Shown piece after piece: positions 25,591 to 33,861 of a stretch of DNA of 40,442 nucleotides (the first letter of the stretch is position 1; every line of letters starts with the position of its first letter). The DNA is taken from positions 1 to 40,442 of the forward strand of contig CABYPD010000012.1 in assembly GCA_902520835.1 (NCBI GenBank), given 5' to 3'. The notes beneath the pieces are model-generated. The model was not told the DNA's origin. It ran no database searches and saw nothing but the letters and a program-made list of their open reading frames with translations. The DNA comes from an uncultured Bacteroidota bacterium. Lineage in GTDB: Bacteria; Bacteroidota; Bacteroidia; Flavobacteriales; Flavobacteriaceae. The position numbers and the translations under genes were made by a program.

Positions 25591-26249
25591 ACTAGGACCA
25601 TGTAACTTAGTAAAGATGCAAATGAGACACTTTTAACAAAACTAAATATAATTAAAGGGAATTCAATTAAAATCATTACCAATAGAAACTGCTTTTCATC
25701 TTTATTTTTAAATGATTTAAATGAATAGAATTTAAAATTACTTATCAATAGGAATGAAAAAAAAATAATAATTGAGGTTAAAATCAATTCACTTAAAGAA
25801 AAAATAAATGATGGTAATCCTAAAAAAAACAAGGCATTTGCCGGAGTTGGTAAACCTTTAAAATGTATTGAACTTTCAAGAACGTTAAATTTTGACAACC
25901 TGTATATTGAACAAATAATTATAAGTAACGGTATAAGCTTTAGATATGTAGGATATTGATTTTCAGAAATAAAATCAATCAGAAGAAATGTAGGAACAAT
26001 AGCGAAAGAGATTAAATCTGAAAAGGAATCTAATTGAGATCCAATTTTTGATTTAATATTTAAAATTTTTGCAAAAAATCCGTCTAAATAATCAAAAATT
26101 GCTGCAAAAAATACTAATGAGATTACAAATAAATATTTATCATCACCATAAAATCCTAAACTATCAACAAATAATACAAATAATGCAAAAGAGCCTAATA
26201 AGGCATTGCAAATTGTAAGAAAATTTGGAAGGTGTTTGATAAATTTCAA
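25533..26249 (-). CDS. pssA: CDP-diacylglycerol-serine O-phosphatidyltransferase
   Basis: Integral membrane enzyme making phosphatidylserine, the precursor of phosphatidylethanolamine. The CDP-alcohol phosphotransferase signature is intact: D-x-x-D-G in DYLDGFFAKIL, then GSQLDSFSDLISF with the two later aspartates. It has 238 residues and about seven hydrophobic segments, and starts KFIKHLPNFLTICNALLGS, the standard PssA N-terminus, from a TTG at 26249. The 3' end overlaps the convergent DUF2007-like gene by 58 bases. Confidence 0.93.
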   Translation of the reverse strand: MKFIKHLPNFLTICNALLGSFALFVLFVDSLGFYGDDKYLFVISLVFFAAIFDYLDGFFAKILNIKSKIGSQLDSFSDLISFAIVPTFLLIDFISENQYPTYLKLIPLLIIICSIYRLSKFNVLESSIHFKGLPTPANALFFLGLPSFIFSLSELILTSIIIFFSFLLISNFKFYSFKSFKNKDEKQFLLVMILIEFPLIIFSFVKSVSFASLLSYMVLVYVLSCFFISGINKQASSN

Positions 26250-26275
26250 ATCTTAAGTTAAGTTTATATATTAAA

Positions 26276-26283
26276 CAAATTTA
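26276..26283 (-). promoter_or_regulatory. -7 promoter element for pssA
   Basis: TAAATTTG on the minus strand matches TAnnTTTG exactly, 26 nt before the TTG start of pssA. Confidence 0.45.
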
Positions 26284-26294
26284 AAATTTAATTT

Positions 26295-27848
26295 TTGAAT
26301 ATTTACAAAGCTATTTTATTAACACTAATTGGAGGGTTGACATTTACAATTTCATGGCCAACCTATGGTTTTTTCCCTCTAATTTTTTTAGCTCTAATTC
26401 CTTTTTTTTATGTAAATGAATTTTATGATGGTAAGTATATTTTTTTAATTTTTTTTACTGGATTTTTAACCTGGAATCTTACAAATACATACTGGCTAAC
26501 TTATGCAACCGTATTTGGTTATTTTTTTGCTTGCGTAGTAAATTCATTAATGATGACGATTGTATTTTATCTCTTCAGAAAAGTAAAAATAAAAACAAAT
26601 GAAAAATTGGGATATATATTTTTTACTACTCTATGGATATGTTACGAAAAACTTCATTTAGTTTGGGATTTTTCTTGGCCGTGGCTAATCTTTGGAAATG
26701 TTTTTTCTGAAAATACGTGGATAATTCAATGGTACGAATATACAGGTGTTTTTGGCGGTAGTTTATGGGTTTTAATTGTAAATATTGTTTTATTTAAAAT
26801 TTACATAAATCATAAAAAAAACAATCAAACAAAAATATTAGTGTATACTCTTTCGTCAGTATTAATAATACCAACGATAATTTCTTTTATTATATATAAA
26901 AATTTTGAAGAAAATGGTGAGTTAAAAAATATTTCTATTGTTCAACCTAACATAGATCCATATTCAGAAAAGTATTCGAAAACAAATAATGATAATTTAG
27001 ATTATCTTGAAGAAATAGTAAATAATAATAAAATTAGAAATTCTTTGATTCTCTTACCAGAAACTTTTTTCTCGGAAGGAGTACAAATCAATAGTTATTA
27101 TTATAATAATTTATCTAAAAATATTTTCGATCTCAATTCAAAATATAATAATGAAATTTTAAGTGGAATTGAATTATACGAGATTTTATATGATTCATCA
27201 CAAATTAAGAAATATTCAAATAAAATTAGAGATAATAGGTGGCTAAATATTTACAATAGCGCTATACATTTTAGTGATAAAACTAATTTTTATCATAAGT
27301 CTAAACTTGTAGTGGGCGTTGAAAAAATGCCATACAGAAAACTTTTAGAGCCAATATTAGGACAATTTTTAATGGATTTCGGAGGATCAACTAAAACAAG
27401 AGGATTTCAGGAAAAAAGAAGTGTATTTAAAAGTCAAAATTATAATATATCTCCAATAATATGTTATGAATCTATTTATGGTGAATATTTGACAGATTAT
27501 ATAAAAAATGGTGGGAGAGCACTAGCAATTATTACTAATGATGCATGGTGGGGAAATACTGAAGGTCACAGGCAGCATTTTTCATACGCTAAACTTAGAG
27601 CAGTAGAAACAAGAAAAAATATTATAAGAAGTGCAAATACTGGTATTTCTGGTATAATAAATTCAAGGGGTGACGAAATAATTAAAACTAATTACAATGA
27701 AGAAAGTATCATTTCAGCAAACTACAAGGAAAATGATATTGTAACAATATATGTCCAATTTGGAGATTACATATATAGAATTTCTCTTTTTATTTTGATT
27801 ATAATTTATAGCTATTACTTATCACTAAAAATAAAGGGTAAAAAGTAA
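26295..27848 (+). CDS. lnt: Apolipoprotein N-acyltransferase
   Basis: Inner-membrane enzyme adding the third acyl chain to lipoproteins. N-terminal 200 residues hold six or so membrane helices; the nitrilase-like periplasmic domain follows, with the catalytic triad visible as Glu256 (LLPETFF), Lys335 (YHKSKLVVGVEKMPY) and Cys390 (SPIICYESIYGEY). The 517-residue length is normal. The start is TTG at 26295: no ATG lies near and the first helix needs it. It is divergent from pssA. At least three lipoproteins in this window would be its substrates. Confidence 0.94.
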   Translation: MNIYKAILLTLIGGLTFTISWPTYGFFPLIFLALIPFFYVNEFYDGKYIFLIFFTGFLTWNLTNTYWLTYATVFGYFFACVVNSLMMTIVFYLFRKVKIKTNEKLGYIFFTTLWICYEKLHLVWDFSWPWLIFGNVFSENTWIIQWYEYTGVFGGSLWVLIVNIVLFKIYINHKKNNQTKILVYTLSSVLIIPTIISFIIYKNFEENGELKNISIVQPNIDPYSEKYSKTNNDNLDYLEEIVNNNKIRNSLILLPETFFSEGVQINSYYYNNLSKNIFDLNSKYNNEILSGIELYEILYDSSQIKKYSNKIRDNRWLNIYNSAIHFSDKTNFYHKSKLVVGVEKMPYRKLLEPILGQFLMDFGGSTKTRGFQEKRSVFKSQNYNISPIICYESIYGEYLTDYIKNGGRALAIITNDAWWGNTEGHRQHFSYAKLRAVETRKNIIRSANTGISGIINSRGDEIIKTNYNEESIISANYKENDIVTIYVQFGDYIYRISLFILIIIYSYYLSLKIKGKK

Positions 27849-27874
27849 CAATTTTTTAATAAAATGTTATTTTT
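27841..27874 (+). terminator. Possible intrinsic terminator after lnt
   Basis: AAAAGTAACA (27841-27850) can pair with TGTTATTTTT (27865-27874) as a 10-bp stem with one G-U pair and a 14-nt loop; the T-run is part of the descending arm. The left arm includes the lnt stop. The stem is AT-rich, so weak. Confidence 0.35.
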
Positions 27875-27885
27875 CTTTGAAACAG

Positions 27886-27915
27886 TTGTGTAAATGCAAT
27901 AAAAATATATTTTTG
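27886..27915 (+). promoter_or_regulatory. Promoter of the DUF2795 gene (-33 TTG and -7 TAnnTTTG)
   Basis: TTG at 27886-27888 is followed after 19 nt by TATTTTTG at 27908-27915. Both elements and the spacing fit the Bacteroidota housekeeping promoter, making this the best promoter in the window. The ATG lies 21 nt after the -7 element. Confidence 0.6.
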
Positions 27916-27936
27916 CAGAAATTTAATTAAATAATT

Positions 27937-28161
27937 ATGTACTGGACGTTAGAACTTGCGTCATATTTAAGTGATGCACCATGGCCTGCGAATAAAGATG
28001 AATTAATTGATTTTGCGATTCGAACAGGTGCCCCTCTTGAAGTTGTTGAAAATCTTCAAGCTATTGAAGAAGAAGATGAAGATGTTTATGAATCAATACA
28101 AGATATTTGGCCTGATTTTCCAACAGAGGAGGATTATTTATGGAATGAAGATGAATATTAA
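27937..28161 (+). CDS. DUF2795 small acidic protein
   Basis: A 74-residue protein: YWTLELASYLSDAPWPANKD, ELIDFAIRTGAPLEVVENLQ, then an acidic tail rich in Glu, Asp and Trp. The core is the DUF2795 helical domain, found in Bacteroidota as a short, highly conserved protein of unknown function and often beside secA. It has its own promoter before it and an intrinsic terminator after it, so it is a single-gene unit, probably well expressed. Confidence 0.92.
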   Translation: MYWTLELASYLSDAPWPANKDELIDFAIRTGAPLEVVENLQAIEEEDEDVYESIQDIWPDFPTEEDYLWNEDEY

Positions 28162-28185
28162 AGTAGTATTTTAAAATTATATATT

Positions 28186-28213
28186 AAAAGTCTCTATTTG
28201 AGGCTTTTTTTTT
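28186..28213 (+). terminator. Intrinsic terminator after the DUF2795 gene
   Basis: AAAAGTCTC and GAGGCTTTT form a 9-bp stem with one G-U pair around the loop TATTT, and the descending arm runs into nine T residues (28205-28213). This is the clearest rho-independent terminator in the window and separates DUF2795 from secA. Confidence 0.8.
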
Positions 28214-28216
28214 AGT

Positions 28217-28224
28217 TAAATTTG
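28217..28224 (+). promoter_or_regulatory. -7 promoter element for secA
   Basis: TAAATTTG matches TAnnTTTG exactly, 10 nt before the secA ATG and only 3 nt after the T-run of the preceding terminator. The leader would be about five bases. Confidence 0.5.
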
Positions 28225-28234
28225 AATATAATCA

Positions 28235-31200
28235 ATGAGTGTAATTAATTCTATTCTTAAAATTTTTGTTGGTAATAAAGCAAAGAAAGACCTGAAGGAA
28301 ATATCTCCAATAGTCCTCAGTATAAATTCATTAGAAGAAAATTACTCTGATCTTTCTAACGATGAATTAAGAAATAAAACTAATGAATTTAAAAAAGAGA
28401 TAAAGTCTCTTAAAAAACCTTTCCAAGATAAAATTGATGTTTTAAATGGTAACATTTCAAACGAATCTGACATTGAAAAAAAAGAAAAATTATATAATGA
28501 TATTGAAGAAATAGATCAAAATTTTTTAGATGAATTAGATATTTACTTAAATAAAATTCTTCCTGATGCATTTTGTATTATTAGAGAAACTGCAAAAAGA
28601 TTTAGTAAAAATGAAGAAGTGATAGTTACAGCAAATGAAAATGACATTAAACTTTCATCAGAAAAAAATTATATAACACTTAATAAAGACAAGGCAAAAT
28701 GGAATAATAGTTGGGATGCAGCAGGAAAAAATATTGTATGGGATATGGTACATTATGATGTTCAACTATTTGGAGGTATTGTTCTTCACAAAGGGAAAAT
28801 TGCTGAAATGCAAACTGGAGAAGGTAAAACATTAGTTGCCACTCTACCTGTCTATTTAAATGCATTATCAGGAAATGGAGTACATCTTGTCACTGTAAAT
28901 GATTATTTGGCAAAAAGAGACTGCGCTTGGATGTCTCCAATTTTTGAATTTCATGGCTTAAGTGTTGATTGTATTGATAACCATAAACCAAATTCAATTG
29001 AAAGAAGAAACGCATATTTAGCTGATATAACTTATGGAACTAATAATGAATTTGGATTTGATTATTTGAGAGATAATATGGCTCACAAATTAGAGGATAG
29101 AGTGCAAAGAAAACATTCATATGCAATTGTTGATGAAGTAGATTCTGTATTGATTGATGACGCACGAACACCATTAATAATTTCTGGACCTGTCCCAAAA
29201 GGAAATAACCATGAGTTTAATGATTTAAAACCTAAAATATCATCCCTCGTTCAAATTCAAAAACAACTTGTAACACAAATTTTATCTGAAAGTAAAAATC
29301 TTATCAGCGAAGGTGATAATGAAAATGGCGGTTTTAAGTTATTACAAGCTTACAGAGGTCTTCCAAAAACAAAAGCATTAATCAAATTTTTAAGTGAAGA
29401 GGGTGTTAAACAAATATTATTAAAAACAGAAAATTATTACATGCAGGACAATAATAGGGAAATGCCTAAAATTGATGCAGACTTATTTTTTACTATTGAT
29501 GAAAAAAATAATCAAATTGAGTTAACAGATAAAGGAATTGAGCATTTATCAAAAGATGTAAATGATTCTAATTTTTTCATTTTACCAGACATATCAACTA
29601 AAATTTCAGAAATTGAAAACGAAAATTTAAAACCAGAAAATGAAGCAGAAAAAAAGGAAAAAGTTTATACAGAATTTAGAGTAAAAAGTGAAAGAATCCA
29701 CACCTTAAATCAGCTACTTAAAGCATATGCTTTGTTTGAAAAGGACATTGAATATGTTGTAATTGATAATAAGGTTAAGATTGTTGATGAACAAACCGGT
29801 AGAATTATGGAGGGCAGGAGATATTCAGATGGTCTTCATCAAGCTATTGAAGCTAAAGAAAATGTTAAGATTGAGGATGCAACACAAACTTTTGCTACTA
29901 TAACTCTTCAAAATTATTTTAGAATGTATCGCAAACTCTCAGGAATGACTGGAACTGCAGTTACAGAACAAGGTGAGTTTTGGGATATTTATAAACTAGA
30001 TGTTGTAGAAATACCAACTAACAAGCCTATTGTGAGAAATGATCAAAATGATTTAATATATAAAACGAAAAGAGAAAAATATAATGCAGTAATAGACAAT
30101 GTTAATCAGATTGTAAAACAAGGAAGGCCTGTTTTAATAGGAACAACATCAGTAGAAATTTCTGAACTTCTTTCAAGAATGTTAAATATTAAAAATATTA
30201 AACACAACGTTTTAAATGCTAAGCTACATAAGAAAGAGGCAGATATTGTTGCTGAAGCTGGCAAAGCCGGTATCGTAACAATAGCAACCAACATGGCTGG
30301 TAGAGGAACTGATATTAAAATATCTGATGAAATAAAAGAAAGAGGTGGCTTAGCTATAATTGGAACAGAAAGACATGATTCAAGAAGGGTTGATAGACAA
30401 TTAAGGGGTAGATCTGGAAGACAAGGTGACCCGGGAAGCTCACAATTTTATGTTTCATTGGAAGATAATTTAATGAGGCTTTTTGGATCAGATAAGGTAG
30501 CTAGAATGATGGATAGAATGGGTCATAAAGATGGTGAAGTAATTCAGCATTCACTTATGACAACAACAATTGAAAGAGCACAAAAGAAAGTTGAAGAAAA
30601 TAATTTTGGTATAAGAAAAAGATTATTAGAATATGATGATGTTATGAATCTACAAAGAGAAGTCATCTACACAAAAAGAAAAAATGCCCTAGACGTTAAT
30701 AGACTGAAAGTAGATATTGCAAATATGATTTATGAAACAGTTGAATCAATTTATATATCAGCAAGAAACAATAATGAGTTTAAATCATTTGAATTTGACC
30801 TAATCAGATTCTTTTCAATTACATCTCCTTTCAGTAAAGATGAGTTTGAGAATTTAGATCAAAATAGAATTATTGATGATCTATATAATGTTGTTTTAAA
30901 ACATTACGAAAAAAAGAATCATGAAAACTCATTAAAAGTTTTCCCTGTTGTTAAAAATGTCTTTGAAAATCCACAGAATAAGTTTGAAAGAATTGTAGTT
31001 CCATTTACCGATGGAAAGAAAACTATGAATATCGTGACAGACCTTAAAAAGGCTTATGAATCTGAGGGAAAGGAATTAATTAATGATTTTGAAAAAAATA
31101 TATCATTAGCTATTCTTGATGATACATGGAAAACACACTTAAGAAAAATGGATGAGCTAAAGCAATCTGTGCAATTAGCAGTTCATGAACAAAAGGATCC

Positions 31201-31597
31201 TTTACTTATTTATAAGTTTGAAGCTAAAGAACTATTTTTTAGTATGATTGATCAACTTAATAAAGATATATTAACATTTTTGTTTAAGGGTGAGTTACCA
31301 TCTAAAAATCCTAATGAAATAACTGAAGACAGGCAGACTAGAAGAAGAGAAAGATTTAATACTTCCAAAGAAGAGATCTTAAACAGTGACGAGATGGCAA
31401 ATAGAAATAGAGAAGTTGGAGCTCGCTCATCCAGTGGAAACTCCGTAGTTGAAACTATTGTGAGAGAGCAGAGAAAAATTGGAAGAAATGAAAGAGTAAA
31501 AATTAAGAATATTCAAACAGGTGAGGTTAAACAAGTAAAGTATAAACAAGCTGAACCTTTAATACAAAATGGAACATGGATCTTAAATGAAAATTAA
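28235..31597 (+). CDS. secA: Protein translocase ATPase SecA
   Basis: Motor of the Sec export pathway. The long 1120-residue form is usual in Bacteroidota: it carries an insertion of roughly 180 residues (about 325-505) in the first ATPase region. Walker A is MQTGEGKT (about 190), the DEVD box is VDEVDSVLIDDARTP (about 298), and the second ATPase region has TNMAGRGTDI and QLRGRSGRQGDPG. The normal zinc-binding C-terminus (CxCx8CH) is absent: after the conserved IGRNE the chain reads VKIKNIQTGEVKQVKYKQAE with no cysteine, a form I recall from other Flavobacteriia. It is followed after 5 nt by a glycosyltransferase gene. Confidence 0.97.
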   Translation: MSVINSILKIFVGNKAKKDLKEISPIVLSINSLEENYSDLSNDELRNKTNEFKKEIKSLKKPFQDKIDVLNGNISNESDIEKKEKLYNDIEEIDQNFLDELDIYLNKILPDAFCIIRETAKRFSKNEEVIVTANENDIKLSSEKNYITLNKDKAKWNNSWDAAGKNIVWDMVHYDVQLFGGIVLHKGKIAEMQTGEGKTLVATLPVYLNALSGNGVHLVTVNDYLAKRDCAWMSPIFEFHGLSVDCIDNHKPNSIERRNAYLADITYGTNNEFGFDYLRDNMAHKLEDRVQRKHSYAIVDEVDSVLIDDARTPLIISGPVPKGNNHEFNDLKPKISSLVQIQKQLVTQILSESKNLISEGDNENGGFKLLQAYRGLPKTKALIKFLSEEGVKQILLKTENYYMQDNNREMPKIDADLFFTIDEKNNQIELTDKGIEHLSKDVNDSNFFILPDISTKISEIENENLKPENEAEKKEKVYTEFRVKSERIHTLNQLLKAYALFEKDIEYVVIDNKVKIVDEQTGRIMEGRRYSDGLHQAIEAKENVKIEDATQTFATITLQNYFRMYRKLSGMTGTAVTEQGEFWDIYKLDVVEIPTNKPIVRNDQNDLIYKTKREKYNAVIDNVNQIVKQGRPVLIGTTSVEISELLSRMLNIKNIKHNVLNAKLHKKEADIVAEAGKAGIVTIATNMAGRGTDIKISDEIKERGGLAIIGTERHDSRRVDRQLRGRSGRQGDPGSSQFYVSLEDNLMRLFGSDKVARMMDRMGHKDGEVIQHSLMTTTIERAQKKVEENNFGIRKRLLEYDDVMNLQREVIYTKRKNALDVNRLKVDIANMIYETVESIYISARNNNEFKSFEFDLIRFFSITSPFSKDEFENLDQNRIIDDLYNVVLKHYEKKNHENSLKVFPVVKNVFENPQNKFERIVVPFTDGKKTMNIVTDLKKAYESEGKELINDFEKNISLAILDDTWKTHLRKMDELKQSVQLAVHEQKDPLLIYKFEAKELFFSMIDQLNKDILTFLFKGELPSKNPNEITEDRQTRRRERFNTSKEEILNSDEMANRNREVGARSSSGNSVVETIVREQRKIGRNERVKIKNIQTGEVKQVKYKQAEPLIQNGTWILNEN

Positions 31598-31602
31598 AGA
31601 AA

Positions 31603-32694
31603 ATGAATGTTTTAATAATTGGTCCTTATCCCCCCTTAAAAGGTGGAATTTCTGATTTCAATCATCAACTATATTTACATTTAGAAGAATTTAAAAATTG
31701 TTACTTCATAAGTTTTGACAGAAGCTATCCTTTTTTTTTAAGAAATAAAAAAAAACAAATTTCAAGTCAGAAAAAAGAAAATAAAAATATTTTAAAGATA
31801 AACCCATACAATCCATTTACCTGGGGAAAAATTAAACGTTTAATAAAAGAAAAGAAAATAAATTATGTTATAACTACATACTGGACTCCAATTACTGGAT
31901 TAGCCTATTTATTTATCAATAAGTCATATACTCGTAACACAAAAAAAATAGGATTATTTCACAATGTATTCCCTCACGAAAATTATTTATTTAGCAAAAT
32001 AATTTTAAAATTATACATCAATTCACTTGATAACATAATAACATTATCTAAACACACTTCAAAACAAATTAAGTCTTTTTCAAAAAGAGAATCACAGACA
32101 TTATTTCATCCAATTGATGATCTAAAAATGGCCTCAAAAGAAGATTCTTTGAAGAAACTTAAATTAAATAAAAACAATAAATATATTTTATTCTTAGGAA
32201 TGATAAGAAAATACAAAGGGCTTGAATTATTATTAAAAAGCTTCAAAAATATTGTTGATTTTGATAATAAAATTAAACTTATAATCGCAGGTGAGTTTAT
32301 CGAAAATAAAAAAAAGTATATCAATTTAATAGATAAATTATCATTAAAAAATCATGTAATATTTAGCAATGGCTTTATTCATAAGAATGATATCAAATAT
32401 TACATGGGGGCATCTGAAATTATAGTTCAACCTTATATAACTGCTACACAAAGTGGAATAACAGCATTGGGTATTTCATTCGAAAAAATTAATGTTACAA
32501 CAGGCGAAGGAGGTATTAAAGAAATGATCAACAATAAAAATGGATACATATGCAGTAAAGATTATGAATCCATTTCAAAAAATATAATTAAAGCATTAAG
32601 TTCCAGTAACTCAAAAAAATTAAAAAATTTATCAACCTTAAAGAAAAAATTTTCCTGGAATAATTTTTGCAAACTCTTATTAAAAAAAATTTAG
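31603..32694 (+). CDS. Glycosyltransferase, GT4-like
   Basis: A 363-residue cytoplasmic sugar transferase of the two-Rossmann GT-B type. The N-terminus VLIIGPYPPLKGGISDFNHQ is the usual acceptor-domain opening; the nucleotide-sugar half has LFLGMIRKYKGLELLLKSF (about 200) and the late motif QSGITALGISFEK followed by TGEGGIKEMI, matching GT4 proteins. Donor and acceptor are unknown, but LPS or surface polysaccharide is likely. It lies 5 nt after secA and 2 nt before msrA, so it is probably in their operon, with no other sugar gene nearby. Confidence 0.85.
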   Translation: MNVLIIGPYPPLKGGISDFNHQLYLHLEEFKNCYFISFDRSYPFFLRNKKKQISSQKKENKNILKINPYNPFTWGKIKRLIKEKKINYVITTYWTPITGLAYLFINKSYTRNTKKIGLFHNVFPHENYLFSKIILKLYINSLDNIITLSKHTSKQIKSFSKRESQTLFHPIDDLKMASKEDSLKKLKLNKNNKYILFLGMIRKYKGLELLLKSFKNIVDFDNKIKLIIAGEFIENKKKYINLIDKLSLKNHVIFSNGFIHKNDIKYYMGASEIIVQPYITATQSGITALGISFEKINVTTGEGGIKEMINNKNGYICSKDYESISKNIIKALSSSNSKKLKNLSTLKKKFSWNNFCKLLLKKI

Positions 32695-32696
32695 GT

Positions 32697-33284
32697 TTGA
32701 AAAAAAGCATTTACATTATTATAATATTTATTAATTTAAACTTAAAATCACAAACTAATTATAGAGAAGCTTATTTTGCATCAGGTTGTTTTTGGTGTGT
32801 TGAGTCAATTTATGAGAGTCTAAATGGTGTTAGTGAAGTTCAATCTGGATACTCAGGTGGAAAAACTAAAAACCCTGATTACTACCAAGTTTTAACTGGA
32901 AAGACAGGCCATGCTGAAACAGTTAAAGTAATATATGATTCAAAAAAAATATCTTTTAAAAAATTAGTTGAAGTTTTTTTTGCATCACATGATCCAACTA
33001 CCTTAAATCGGCAAGGTCCTGATATTGGAACACATTATAGATCAATTGCATTCTATAAAAATGATTTAGAAAAAAATATTATCAAAAATGAAATTCAACG
33101 ATTATTGGATAATAAAACTTATAAAAGAATTGTTACCGAAGTAACTAAATTTGAATTATTCTACATCGCAGAGGATTATCATCAAGATTATAAAATAAAT
33201 AATTCTAATAATCCTTATATATGGAAAGTTTCTGTACCAAGAATAAATGATTTTAAAAAGAAATTTCCAGAATTATTAAAGTAA
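32697..33284 (+). CDS. msrA: Peptide methionine-S-sulfoxide reductase MsrA, exported
   Basis: Repairs oxidised methionine (S-sulfoxide) in proteins. The catalytic motif GCFWCVESIY has its nucleophile Cys about 20 residues into the mature part; it is followed by GYSGGKTKNPDYYQV, GHAETVKVIYD, FFASHDPTTLNRQGPDIGTHYRS and EDYHQDY. There is no C-terminal resolving cysteine, so the second Cys of GCFWC may resolve. I chose TTG at 32697, just after the glycosyltransferase stop, because KKSIYIIIIFINLNLKSQT is then a clean signal peptide; an earlier in-frame TTG at 32667 lies inside the previous gene. Export to the periplasm is therefore likely. The stop overlaps convergent PAP2 by 9 bases. Confidence 0.93.
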   Translation: MKKSIYIIIIFINLNLKSQTNYREAYFASGCFWCVESIYESLNGVSEVQSGYSGGKTKNPDYYQVLTGKTGHAETVKVIYDSKKISFKKLVEVFFASHDPTTLNRQGPDIGTHYRSIAFYKNDLEKNIIKNEIQRLLDNKTYKRIVTEVTKFELFYIAEDYHQDYKINNSNNPYIWKVSVPRINDFKKKFPELLK

Positions 33285-33860
33285 TTTTCTATCTATTCGA
33301 ACGAATATTACAGTGTAAAACAAATAAGAAACTGTAATTCCAATTAAAGACCCTACAATTATATCAGATGGATAATGAACACCTAAATAAACTCTACTAT
33401 ATGCTACCAATGAAGCCCAAATAAATAATAAATAATATTCTTTTTTTCTATTCATAAACAAAATAAAAATTGTAGCAACTACAAAAGAATTTGAAGCATG
33501 TGCAGAAAAGAAACTATATAGACCTCCACAATCTTCTTTTACAATACGTATAAGATTTTGTATTTGATCATCGTGACATGGTCTGAGTCTTTGTATTGAA
33601 TATTTAAATAGATTAGATAATTGATCACTAATGAATATTAAAAAAACAATTGATAATATATAAATGGAGTATACTTTATATAATTCATGATTTTTATAAC
33701 TGGATTTTAAATTATGAAAGAGCAAGAAAAGCAATAATAAATAAAGAGGGATATGGGTGAACTTGTTGGTTAATATTAACCACAAATAATCAAATTTTTC
33801 AGAGCCAAAAGAATTTAGAAATATTAACAAATTTCTATCTAATTCTAATATTAAGTCCAT
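33276..33860 (-). CDS. PAP2-family phosphatase
   Basis: A 194-residue membrane phosphatase with about five hydrophobic segments. The three acid-phosphatase motifs are present: KYSIQRLRP (K-x6-RP), FFSAHASNS in the place of PSGH, and SRVYLGVHYPSD (SR-x5-H-x3-D) carrying the catalytic His. Members remove phosphate from undecaprenyl diphosphate or phosphatidic acid; which one applies here is not clear. It lies 1 nt downstream of the M28 peptidase gene, at the end of the grpE operon. Confidence 0.92.
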   Translation of the reverse strand: MDLILELDRNLLIFLNSFGSEKFDYLWLILTNKFTHIPLYLLLLFLLFHNLKSSYKNHELYKVYSIYILSIVFLIFISDQLSNLFKYSIQRLRPCHDDQIQNLIRIVKEDCGGLYSFFSAHASNSFVVATIFILFMNRKKEYYLLFIWASLVAYSRVYLGVHYPSDIIVGSLIGITVSYLFYTVIFVRIDRKLL

Positions 33861-33861
33861 T

